From NCBI GenBank assembly GCA_035362835.1, contig DAOSDY010000001.1:310001-374000 (forward strand): 64,000 nucleotides of DNA, read 5' to 3'. Below are positions 34,446 through 42,412 of this stretch, piece by piece. Below the pieces are notes generated by a model. That model worked only from the letters and a program-made list of their open reading frames with translations, was not told the origin of the DNA and did no database searches. Origin of the DNA: Melioribacteraceae bacterium (GTDB taxonomy: Bacteria; Bacteroidota; Ignavibacteria; Ignavibacteriales; Melioribacteraceae). The stretch's first letter is position 1, and each line of letters opens with the position of its first letter. A program made the position numbers and the translations under genes.

Positions 34446-34470
34446 AAGACCATGTTTTAGACATGGTCTT
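34446..34470. terminator. Bidirectional hairpin between convergent genes
   Basis: A perfect 10-base-pair stem (AAGACCATGT / ACATGGTCTT) around a 5-base loop lies between the plus-strand hybrid kinase and the minus-strand NtrC-family gene. Read on the minus strand it is followed by a T-rich run (TTCCTTTTT). It is a likely intrinsic terminator serving one or both convergent operons. Confidence 0.65.
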
Positions 34471-34635
34471 TAGTGAAGGGCTTATGTGGGCTTTAGGGTA
34501 AATTTTTTTGGTAAAACATCAACACAATATTCTCTGATTTATTATCGTATAGGTCAAAAGAAAGTTTAGGGTTTTGAAAAAAATTTTTTATGAAGGGGAA
34601 AAAACTAGATAATATCGTGGAAAAAAGGCGCTTTA

Positions 34636-36027
34636 TTAATTAATCTGTTTTGTTACTTCAATTCCAAGCTGCTCCATTCTGTAACGGAGTTTGGAACGTG
34701 ACAATCCCAGCACCTTGGCGGCTTTCACCTGATTTCCGTTAGTAATTTGAAGTGTTTTAAGAATGAGGCTTTTCAGTACTGTATCAATTTTAATCCCCTG
34801 TGAAGGAATTTGAAGTATAAATTTATCATCTGCGGCTTTGTCGGAATTTTTAGGATCCAGGATCGATCCGAAATGATGTTCGGTTAGTTCATTATCCTCG
34901 CATAGAAGAACTACACGTTCCAGAATGTTTCTGAGTTCGCGGACGTTTCCTTTCCAGTGATATTTTTTGAGCAGCTCGATTGCAGAGGAATCGATGGAAT
35001 GAATTTCCTTACCGAATTTCGCAGAAAATTCTTTAAGCAGGAGATATGCTATATAAGGAATATCCTCCTTTCGTTCTCTCAGAGGGGGTATTAATACTTT
35101 GGCTACATTCAGTCTGTAATAAAGGTCCTCTCTAAAATTCCCTTTTTCAATTTCATCTTCAAGGTTTCTGTTTGTTGCAGCAAGTACTCTAACGTTAACA
35201 GAGATTTCCTTTTCGCCTCCGAGTCTGTAGAATTTCCGTTCCTGCAGAACCCTAAGTAATTTAACCTGCATATCGAGGCTAAGCTCCCCTATTTCATCCA
35301 GGAGTAGAGTGCCTCCGTTGGCAAGTTCAAATTTCCCGAGTTTGGTTTTTTGAGAAGCTCCCGTAAAAGCACCCTTTTCGTGACCGAATAATTCACTTTC
35401 CGCAAGATCCCTTGGAATAGTTGCGCAATTGATAGTAATAAAAGGTGCTGAGCAGCGTGGACTTTTCTGATGTATATATTTAGCGAAGACTTCTTTACCT
35501 GTACCGCTTTCACCTTCGAGCAGGATAGTAGTATCGCTGCTTTTTGCGAGCTTTTCCACAGACTGTAAAAGCTTCTGTATCTTTGAACCCTTACCGAAAA
35601 AGTCCCGGGTCATTTCATCCGGTTCCAGAAGAGTATTGAGCCGGTTAACCTCCGACTTAAGCCGGACATTCTCAAGAGCTTTATTCAAAACGATTGAAAG
35701 CTGTTCAAGATCAATCGGTTTAAGCAGAAAATCAAAAGCACCCGACTTAATAGAGGTAACAGCCATTTTAACATCAGCATAGCCGGTTATCATTACAACT
35801 GGAATTTCCCTGAAATTCTTTTTAAGAATTTTAAGAATATCTATACCGTTGTGAGTGGTTAAATAAATATCGAGGAGAATCACATCAGGCTGGAATTCTG
35901 CCGTGATACTCTTTGCTTCATCGGCATCAAGGCAGGTAGTAACATTGTAATTCTGTTTGGTAAGGACTTTCTTAAGCGAGGAAGCTACCAGGTCGTCGTC
36001 ATCTATAATTAATATTTTCGGTTCCAT
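34636..36027 (-). CDS. NtrC-family sigma-54 response regulator (FlrC/ZraR-like)
   Basis: This 463-residue protein has a receiver domain (phosphoacceptor D53), a sigma-54 activator AAA+ domain and a C-terminal Fis-type helix-turn-helix (about residues 415-455). The AAA+ domain has Walker A GESGTGKE, the sigma-54 contact loop GAFTGA, Walker B GGTLLLDEIGEL and an arginine-finger region. It activates sigma-54 promoters after phosphorylation. It is encoded 11 bases downstream of its likely partner kinase. In many flagellates such a pair (FlrBC, FleSR) controls middle flagellar genes, and a sigma-54-like site lies before flgB. That link is inferred. Confidence 0.93.
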   Translation of the reverse strand: MEPKILIIDDDDLVASSLKKVLTKQNYNVTTCLDADEAKSITAEFQPDVILLDIYLTTHNGIDILKILKKNFREIPVVMITGYADVKMAVTSIKSGAFDFLLKPIDLEQLSIVLNKALENVRLKSEVNRLNTLLEPDEMTRDFFGKGSKIQKLLQSVEKLAKSSDTTILLEGESGTGKEVFAKYIHQKSPRCSAPFITINCATIPRDLAESELFGHEKGAFTGASQKTKLGKFELANGGTLLLDEIGELSLDMQVKLLRVLQERKFYRLGGEKEISVNVRVLAATNRNLEDEIEKGNFREDLYYRLNVAKVLIPPLRERKEDIPYIAYLLLKEFSAKFGKEIHSIDSSAIELLKKYHWKGNVRELRNILERVVLLCEDNELTEHHFGSILDPKNSDKAADDKFILQIPSQGIKIDTVLKSLILKTLQITNGNQVKAAKVLGLSRSKLRYRMEQLGIEVTKQIN

Positions 36028-36038
36028 TAAAACTCTTT

Positions 36039-36791
36039 TTATACTTTAAATGTTATAAAGAATTTTGATCCCTGACCGTACTTAGAATCGAAGAAGAATT
36101 CCGCTTTCATCTCATCGAGCAGAGTTTTACAAACCATAAGTCCGACTCCGGAACCTTCGTTCTTACTTGTATAAAAACCGTGCAGTATTTTCTGAATATC
36201 ATCGGGTTTTATTCCGCAGCCGAAATCTTCAACCTCCCAGAGGACTTTTTTCTGACCCGAGTTTTCAACAATACCTGTTCTAATTACAACTTTGCTCTTG
36301 TTTGAAGATGCCTCAATTGCATTGTTTATAAGATTAAGCAAAACCTGAAGCAGTTTATTCTCATTTACATTAATGTTCGGGAGGTCGGGGTCCAGATGTT
36401 TTTCGGTTACAATTCCCCGTTTAGATGCCGATGAGCTGCTGATTTCGATAGCGCGTTCAGTAACCTGATTAAGCGATGTTCCTTTAAGCGATGAATTGGA
36501 CTTCCGTGTAAAGTCGAGTACGTCGGCTATAATATGAGTTATTCTCTCAAAAGCCTCGATAGAGGCATCTATCGATTCAACCATTTCCCTGGAAAGTTCT
36601 TTTTCATTCATTTTCATGAAATCAAGATTCAGCTTTATAGCTGATAAAGGATTCCGGACTTCGTGAAGCAAGCCTGCAGTCAGTTTCCCGATTATGGTCA
36701 ATTTGTTATTCTGGATAAGATCTTCCACGTGACCTGTAAAGTTTGTTTTAGATAATTGAACTTTCAAGAAACAGTAGATTCTTAACGGCAA
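36039..36791 (-). CDS. Soluble NtrB-type histidine kinase
   Basis: This short kinase (up to 250 residues) has a HisKA domain with GLLHEVRNPL (H43 in the long form) and a HATPase domain (N box LINNAIEASS, G boxes EDFGCGIK and GSGVGLMV). It has essentially no sensor domain, so its input is probably a protein partner. The start is uncertain. The frame opens at a TTG (36791), but a GTG at 36728 with AGGT upstream gives a product starting like other kinases of this type. It is paired with the NtrC-family regulator and likely phosphorylates it. Confidence 0.85.
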   Translation of the reverse strand: MPLRIYCFLKVQLSKTNFTGHVEDLIQNNKLTIIGKLTAGLLHEVRNPLSAIKLNLDFMKMNEKELSREMVESIDASIEAFERITHIIADVLDFTRKSNSSLKGTSLNQVTERAIEISSSSASKRGIVTEKHLDPDLPNINVNENKLLQVLLNLINNAIEASSNKSKVVIRTGIVENSGQKKVLWEVEDFGCGIKPDDIQKILHGFYTSKNEGSGVGLMVCKTLLDEMKAEFFFDSKYGQGSKFFITFKV

Positions 36792-36881
36792 AAATAAGAA
36801 AGATTTTAATCCAAAGGAACTCTTTGAGAAAAATAGTCTTTTTTAGGAATGAACTGAATAGAAAAATTATTGAGAGGTTTT

Positions 36882-36918
36882 AAACCGGTTTGCAGCATTG
36901 ACAACTGCAAACCGGTTT
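36882..36918 (-). terminator. Perfect 14-bp inverted repeat after the chemoreceptor gene
   Basis: Arms AAACCGGTTTGCAG and CTGCAAACCGGTTT pair perfectly over 14 bases around a 9-base loop, 58 bases after the chemoreceptor stop codon. Runs of A and T on both flanks make it able to end transcription in either direction. It separates the cheW-porin-receptor operon from the kinase-NtrC pair. Confidence 0.8.
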
Positions 36919-36976
36919 TATTTTCTTTACATAAATGACTATTTAATTCTTTATTAACAATCCACAAAGATAATTT

Positions 36977-38932
36977 TTAAACATGTACAATCTTTCCATT
37001 CTGTCTTACACCTAAATGGGATCTATCCTTGAACATATTCCTTTGCTCGTTATCGATCTTAAACTGACTTACCAGGTTCTGCAGTCTTTCTGTTAGCCTA
37101 TTTAAATCCTCAGCCGCTCTGGCTATCTGCTGAGTTCCGGATGCAGACTGATGTGTAACAGCGCTGATCGATTCGATATTCTTGCTTATCTGTTCAGCCG
37201 CCGAAGATTGTTCCTCGCTTGCGGCAGCAACCTGATCTATTTCCATAGCCACTTTTTCAGCGCTCTCGTTTATCTTTACCAGCACCTCCTCAACCCGAAC
37301 ATTCAGTTCGATCCCCTGTGTTACAACTTTTCCGGCTACATTCATGGAGTCGTCCGCTTCTTTGGCTTCCTTCTGGATCGCTTTTATTGTTTCAGCAATC
37401 TCTTTAGTAGCCTTCGTTGTTCTTTCGGCAAGCTTTCTTACTTCATCGGCCACAACAGCAAATCCTCTTCCCTGTTCGCCGGCCCTTGCTGCTTCAATTG
37501 CCGCATTCAATGCGAGTAAGTTCGTCTGATCTGCAATATCATCTATAACCTGTGCTATCTCGCCTATCTGGTCAGTCTTGTTTGCGAGCGAACTGATAAT
37601 CCTGCCGGTTGTTTGAGCCGAAGATATTATTTCGTTCATTCCCTTCTTGGCTTCCCCTATTTTCTCGACGCCGACTTTTGCCTGTGATTTGGCGTTCTTT
37701 GCGTTCTCGCTTGCTGTTGTTGCATTCTTTGTTGTCTGAAGTATGGTAGAAGTCATTTGAGTAACCGCAGATGCTACTTCGCTTGCCTGGGCACTCTGTT
37801 CCTGTGCCCCAGCTGCCATCTCTTCACTGCTTGATGAGATCTCGCTGCTCGCACTTGCTGTTGCATGAACTGCCTCCATTACACTTGCAAGCATATTCTT
37901 TATATTAATAACTGCTTCATTAAATCCAATGAATAATTTACCGATATCATCATTATCTTTTTCCGGTTTCAGATTAACAGTCAGATCGCCATGAGCGAAT
38001 CTCTGCATATTATCCAGAAGAATAGAGGTATTTCTTGTAAGATATTCCTGATGTTTTTCAATTTCCTGCTTTGCTTTTTCGGCTTCACTTGCAGCTTTTT
38101 CAGCCTCTTTGCTTTTTACTTCAATTTCATTCATCGACTTTTTAATATTCGCTACCATAGCATTGAAATCATTTCCAAGTCTGCCGAGTTCGTCTTTAGT
38201 ATTAAGGTCAACAGTTACGTTAACATCACCGGCTGCAACTTTACCGGCGGCATCACTAAGTTTTTTTACGGGGACAGAAATTTTCCTCGCTACAAAAAAG
38301 CCGATAAGCATTGCAACAAGAGCAGTAATTAAGAGAATTATCGTGAATTCTGCTTCAATAATAAAGATCTCCTCTTCAACATCGTCAACATAAATTCCGC
38401 TTCCCACGACCCATTCCCATTCTTTAAGTCCTTTCACATAAGATATCTTTGGAGAAGGAGTACTCATCCCGGGTTTATTCCATCTGTATTCAACGAAACC
38501 GGATCCTTCTCTTTTGGCAATCTCGGCCATTTTAACAAAAACAAGAACTCCATCGGGATCTTTGTATTCACTCATATCCTTGCCATTAAGAGAGGAATTT
38601 ACTGGATGCATGATCATAGTGGGAGAATAATCATTAATCCAGAAATATTCATTTTCATTGTATCGAAGAGATTTTAGCATTTCAACAGCTTTTTGTTTGG
38701 CTTCTTCTTCCGTCAGGACTCCATTCCTGACCATCTTGTAATGGTTATCGAGAATATGATATGCAACTTCAACAGTGTGTTTAACATTCTCCTGCTTGTT
38801 ATGATAGAGCGCATCACCGATTACCGGTACAAGGAATATGAAAAAGACTGCAAATATTGTTACTAGTATAGCTAATGAAAGAGCTACTATTTTATGGAAG
38901 ACTTTCCAGTCGTTGAATTTCAGTATTTTCAT
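36977..38932 (-). CDS. Methyl-accepting chemotaxis protein with single Cache domain
   Basis: This 651-residue receptor has an N-terminal membrane helix (about residues 13-36), a periplasmic sCache_2-type sensor (about 40-190), a second membrane helix (about 195-215) and a HAMP domain (about 216-268). The sensor shows the WINDYSPTMIMHPVN and WVVGSGIYVDDV motifs. A signalling domain follows with the invariant hairpin tip DQTNLLALNAAIEAARAGEQ. It lacks a C-terminal NWETF-like tether. sCache_2 sensors often bind small organic acids, but the ligand is unknown here. A GAGGT ribosome-binding site precedes the ATG. It is the last gene of the cheW operon. Confidence 0.95.
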   Translation of the reverse strand: MKILKFNDWKVFHKIVALSLAILVTIFAVFFIFLVPVIGDALYHNKQENVKHTVEVAYHILDNHYKMVRNGVLTEEEAKQKAVEMLKSLRYNENEYFWINDYSPTMIMHPVNSSLNGKDMSEYKDPDGVLVFVKMAEIAKREGSGFVEYRWNKPGMSTPSPKISYVKGLKEWEWVVGSGIYVDDVEEEIFIIEAEFTIILLITALVAMLIGFFVARKISVPVKKLSDAAGKVAAGDVNVTVDLNTKDELGRLGNDFNAMVANIKKSMNEIEVKSKEAEKAASEAEKAKQEIEKHQEYLTRNTSILLDNMQRFAHGDLTVNLKPEKDNDDIGKLFIGFNEAVINIKNMLASVMEAVHATASASSEISSSSEEMAAGAQEQSAQASEVASAVTQMTSTILQTTKNATTASENAKNAKSQAKVGVEKIGEAKKGMNEIISSAQTTGRIISSLANKTDQIGEIAQVIDDIADQTNLLALNAAIEAARAGEQGRGFAVVADEVRKLAERTTKATKEIAETIKAIQKEAKEADDSMNVAGKVVTQGIELNVRVEEVLVKINESAEKVAMEIDQVAAASEEQSSAAEQISKNIESISAVTHQSASGTQQIARAAEDLNRLTERLQNLVSQFKIDNEQRNMFKDRSHLGVRQNGKIVHV

Positions 38933-38959
38933 TTTATTTACCTCATATATTAATTAGAG

Positions 38960-40207
38960 TTAAAAAAACAGATAGACTGCTCCGAGCAGACGTAAATTGC
39001 CGACCTCATCACTATCAACAAATTTTCCTTTCGAATCGGGCGTACCATAAGCCGCAGAAGTATATTCCAGCTCGCCTGCAATCCTAATTTTCCCGTTGTT
39101 ATAAATTATTCTTGGTGAAACGCGATACAGATAATCGATATTGAAACCGCGCGCAAAATTTGAAATTACCGTTTTATCCGAGCCGAGATTTCCTGAATAT
39201 CCGGCAAACAATCCGAACTGTATTTCTTTGCCGAATGAAAAATCGGACCATATTGAGAATGAATTTAAAGCAGAATATTTTTCAATTCCGGTCGCGGCCG
39301 ATTTATCGTACACACCAAATCCCCCGAGCATCATTAGGTCTGTTGTATTCTGTCCTATTACTCCTTCAAGCTTAGCAGAAAAATTTGAGGAAGTGTATTT
39401 GGCATAAGCAATACCGGAGAAACTTGTTATTGTTTCATCAGTAAAAATGTTCTTCTCTGTAACGGTTTTTGGTTTAATTGTTTTTACATCACCTCCAAAA
39501 CCAAGAATAAGATTATTCAGTCTTATCAAAGTCTGTAGATGAATTCCCGGCAATGCTGCATTTCTGAGATATATTGAGGAGGTACCGGACGGACCAATAT
39601 TAGAGAAATCACGCTGAGAATAAGCTACTGCAATTAAATTCAAGCTACCTAAACTCTGCGTAAATCGAAACTGGGGGTTTCTGGAAAACGGTTGAAAAGG
39701 CGCGCCGGTATTGAACGAAACCACATCGGGAAATACTTCGGCAACAAACATCGGATGCCAGAATTGGCCTATGAGGAGAGAGGACTTCTGCCATTCCATT
39801 TTTACAAAAGCATGTCTTAATCTGAATCCGTTAATATCTCCATCCGAATGGCCGAAAAATTCCGCTTCTATCATACCGCTTGTTTTAGCATCAAGGAAAT
39901 CCGGCGCGGTGATTTTACCCGCAAGACGTGTTTGAATAGCAAGCATGTTTAACGAAGGCCTGTCATTAATTACCCGACCCTCAGAATCTTTTTTCTCTTC
40001 AAGCGGAAAAAAGAGGAAATGACCTTCCCTAAGGTTTAAGACTTCGCGGCTATCGTAAATAAAATCGGTTCTTACATATCCTTCAAAAGAAATACCGAAA
40101 TTTCTTTTTTCCTGGGAAATTAATTCGGTTGAGAAAAGGAGTGAGACTAAGATGAAATTTATAAAGTATAAAGAGAGTTTTCCGGATTTATTATTAATTA
40201 AGCGCAT
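38960..40207 (-). CDS. Outer-membrane porin-like protein in the cheW operon
   Basis: This 415-residue protein has a signal peptide (about residues 1-31) and an outer-membrane beta-barrel pattern. Amphipathic strands alternate throughout, with a trimeric-porin-like motif MLAIQTRLAGKI and a terminal strand ending YLFF. Related barrels (DcaP/porin-like) take up small molecules. The ATG at 40207 is chosen because GGAG lies before it inside the cheW end (14-base overlap). A longer frame to 40252 has no such site. Its place between cheW and a chemoreceptor suggests it supplies the ligand the receptor senses. Confidence 0.8.
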   Translation of the reverse strand: MRLINNKSGKLSLYFINFILVSLLFSTELISQEKRNFGISFEGYVRTDFIYDSREVLNLREGHFLFFPLEEKKDSEGRVINDRPSLNMLAIQTRLAGKITAPDFLDAKTSGMIEAEFFGHSDGDINGFRLRHAFVKMEWQKSSLLIGQFWHPMFVAEVFPDVVSFNTGAPFQPFSRNPQFRFTQSLGSLNLIAVAYSQRDFSNIGPSGTSSIYLRNAALPGIHLQTLIRLNNLILGFGGDVKTIKPKTVTEKNIFTDETITSFSGIAYAKYTSSNFSAKLEGVIGQNTTDLMMLGGFGVYDKSAATGIEKYSALNSFSIWSDFSFGKEIQFGLFAGYSGNLGSDKTVISNFARGFNIDYLYRVSPRIIYNNGKIRIAGELEYTSAAYGTPDSKGKFVDSDEVGNLRLLGAVYLFF

Positions 40208-40679
40208 CGATTTTCTCCTTCTCTTCGTCGTTGAAAACTTTATTGAGATCAAGAAGTATCAGGAGTCTGTCATCCAGCTTACCAACCGAAGTGATATATT
40301 CAGTATCTACGCCCGATACAATTGCCGGCGGAGGTTCTGTAACACTAACAGGAATCCGCAAAACTTCGCTAACCCGGTCAACTATAAATCCTAACGTTTT
40401 GTCTTCCACATCAACAACAATTATTCTAGAATGAGTATCCGGCTCTCTTCGGGGCATACCGAGTTTAGTGCGGAGATCGACAACTGGAATTATTTTACCT
40501 CTAAGGTTAATTACCCCCTCAACATATTGAGGAGCGTTTGGAACTTTGGTTAGCTGCATCATCTTATTGATTTCTCTAACCTTCAGTATATCAACGCCAT
40601 ATTCCTCTTTTTCAAGAAAAAAACTGACAAGTTGAAGGATTTCGTCGTATTCCTGTTTTATATTATTTATTGCTGCCAT
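40194..40679 (-). CDS. cheW: CheW, chemotaxis coupling protein
   Basis: This 161-residue CheW-domain protein has LVSFFLEKEEYGVDILKVRE near the N-terminus, the NLRGKIIPVVDLRTKLGM core and a GFIVDRVSEVLRIP segment. It couples receptors to CheA. The start is set at the ATG at 40679, preceded by AGAGGG. A longer frame to 40712 would begin at about the predicted transcription start of the sigma-28 promoter, so it is rejected. It is separate from the main che operon and leads its own sigma-28 unit. Confidence 0.95.
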   Translation of the reverse strand: MAAINNIKQEYDEILQLVSFFLEKEEYGVDILKVREINKMMQLTKVPNAPQYVEGVINLRGKIIPVVDLRTKLGMPRREPDTHSRIIVVDVEDKTLGFIVDRVSEVLRIPVSVTEPPPAIVSGVDTEYITSVGKLDDRLLILLDLNKVFNDEEKEKIDALN

Positions 40680-40717
40680 TTTTCCCTCTTTTATAAACGG
40701 ATAATGTGACACTTATA

Positions 40718-40744
40718 TTATCGACAGGGTGTGGCATAATTTTA
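40718..40744 (-). promoter_or_regulatory. Sigma-28 (FliA) promoter of the cheW-porin-receptor operon
   Basis: On the minus strand, TAAA is followed by exactly 15 bases and GTCGATAA, one mismatch from the flagellar consensus TAAA-N15-GCCGATAA. The expected transcription start is near 40711, about 30 bases before the cheW ATG. This promoter puts an outer-membrane protein gene and a chemoreceptor under flagellar control. Confidence 0.85.
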
Positions 40745-40937
40745 GAGATGATTTAAAATCTAACAGATTTGATTCAAATATCTGTTGTAAACAGATTATC
40801 AGATGTGCCAAAATCCGTCCGGATTCCTGTTTTTTGTAAAATGCGACTATAAAAAATAATGAGGTTGGATAATTGTGGCCGGATTTGCAACAGTTAAAAT
40901 ATTTTGAAATTCTCCTTAGTAAACGGAAATTGAATTA

Positions 40938-42041
40938 TCATGGGACAGAAATTTTAATATGCAGAGTAGTTCCGTGAAAGGGCTCACTTTCCAGACTGAA
41001 CCCGGTTCCAATAAGAGAGAGAGATTTGTTGGCAATAGCAAGACCAAGCCCGCTGCCGCTTTGATTAAGTTTTTCCCTTTCAACCTGCCTGAAAGCATTA
41101 AGTTCTTTTAATTGTTCATACTCTATACCGATGCCGTGATCGGAAATAATTATTTCATACTGATTGCCATCATTTATTCCTGTAATATTAACATCGGAAT
41201 TTTCAGCAGAGAATTTAAACGCATTATCTATCAATTGAATCAATGCAAACGAGAGAAGTTCCTCGCTAACTGAAAGGCTGCACGGAGTCAGATTTAGTTT
41301 CAAATCCTTTTTGCGATTGTATGACTCAGCAACATTAAAAGCTTCTTTCGATATAAGTTCCTCTATATCAACTTGATATTTCGTAAGGAACTGGTTTTTA
41401 AGTTCTTCATCGAGATCGAGCATAAGAAGATTGGAATAGAGAATAAACTTTTCTATAACCTTGTGGAGGCGCCCTGTAGAGAATTTAATTCTCTTTATAT
41501 ATTCGATAATTTCCTCTCGCGAAAGGGTTTCATAATCGTCAATTATGAGGTCGGAATAACCCATAAGAGAAATTAGAGGTGTTCGTAGTTCGTGAGGAAC
41601 ACTTATAGCAACACTCTTAGAGAATCTTTCAACTTTCTTTTTTAGAAGCTGGGCTTTTCTAATTCTTAGTTCAACCGAACGGAGAAGGTCTTTAGCTTTG
41701 AATGGCTTTACCAGATAATCATCGGCACCAAGATTCATTCCTTCTCTTAAATCATTATAATCTGATCTGGCTGTTAGAAAAATAAAAGGAAGGTCGGAAT
41801 AATTCTCGATGCTTTTAATTTCCTTAATCAAATCCAGGCCGGTTTTAACAGGCATCATTACATCGGAAACAATCAGGTCCGGCTTGATTTCGTCGAGGGC
41901 CGAACGGAGGTTTACTGCGGAATCGAGATGAAAAACAGCATAATTTTCACTCGTCAGGATTTCGACAACCGATTCCTTAACATTCTTGTCGTCTTCAAAC
42001 AGAACTATTTTCGGATTTTCTTTTGTTTCGGAGTTTTCCAT
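40938..42041 (-). CDS. Receiver-histidine kinase hybrid (no sensor domain)
   Basis: This 367-residue protein has an N-terminal receiver (phosphoacceptor D60, K-P in VKPFKAKD). A HisKA domain with SVPHELRTPL (H150) and a HATPase domain (N box LIDNAFKFS, G boxes SDHGIGIE and GSGLGLAI) follow. It has no PAS or membrane segment, so it is probably controlled by phosphorylation of its receiver. It ends a tightly packed four-gene relay, 2 bases after a lone receiver gene. No DNA-binding output is present, so the target is unknown. Confidence 0.9.
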   Translation of the reverse strand: MENSETKENPKIVLFEDDKNVKESVVEILTSENYAVFHLDSAVNLRSALDEIKPDLIVSDVMMPVKTGLDLIKEIKSIENYSDLPFIFLTARSDYNDLREGMNLGADDYLVKPFKAKDLLRSVELRIRKAQLLKKKVERFSKSVAISVPHELRTPLISLMGYSDLIIDDYETLSREEIIEYIKRIKFSTGRLHKVIEKFILYSNLLMLDLDEELKNQFLTKYQVDIEELISKEAFNVAESYNRKKDLKLNLTPCSLSVSEELLSFALIQLIDNAFKFSAENSDVNITGINDGNQYEIIISDHGIGIEYEQLKELNAFRQVEREKLNQSGSGLGLAIANKSLSLIGTGFSLESEPFHGTTLHIKISVP

Positions 42042-42043
42042 AA

Positions 42044-42412
42044 TTATTCATCACCTATAATTTTCCTGATTGTATTATATAGCTCTGCTACCCGAAAAGG
42101 TTTAGTAAAGAAGTAGTCGGCTCCGTTTTGCAGAACTTCATCAATAATGTTTTTGTCAGCAACAGCGCTAAGCACTACAACCGGGAGACTTCTGAAAGAA
42201 CTGCTCGATTTTACTTCCTGAAGAAATTTAAATCCGTCATAACCCGGCATAAATAAGTCGCACAGGACCAAATCGGGTTTAAGTTCCGGTAGACTATCGT
42301 AGGCCGACTTGCCTTCTTTGAAATGAATAATCTCGCAATTGATCTCTTTCAACAGATTGCTGATGAGATCTATCATTGCAGGATTATCCTCTATTAAAAA
42401 TATTCTATTCAA
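42044..42412 (-). CDS. Single-domain response regulator of the kinase relay
   Basis: This 122-residue receiver domain has D9 in the acidic pocket, phosphoacceptor D52 (CDLFMPG), and the conserved Lys in TKPFRV. It overlaps the giant kinase gene by 4 bases and is followed 2 bases later by the receiver-kinase hybrid. In such relays a lone receiver shuttles phosphate between kinases. No output domain is attached. Confidence 0.88.
   Translation of the reverse strand: MNRIFLIEDNPAMIDLISNLLKEINCEIIHFKEGKSAYDSLPELKPDLVLCDLFMPGYDGFKFLQEVKSSSSFRSLPVVVLSAVADKNIIDEVLQNGADYFFTKPFRVAELYNTIRKIIGDE

Noticed and set aside
40731..40738. A TGTGGCAT sequence that also occurs before flgB and fliL
   Set aside because: Here it is on the plus strand and faces no gene. 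It falls within the spacer of the sigma-28 promoter, so the similarity is probably chance.
40762..40786. AACAGAT / ATCTGTT weak hairpin as a terminator of the relay operon
   Set aside because: The stem is short and AT-rich, lies about 150 bases beyond the stop codon, and has no clear U-run.
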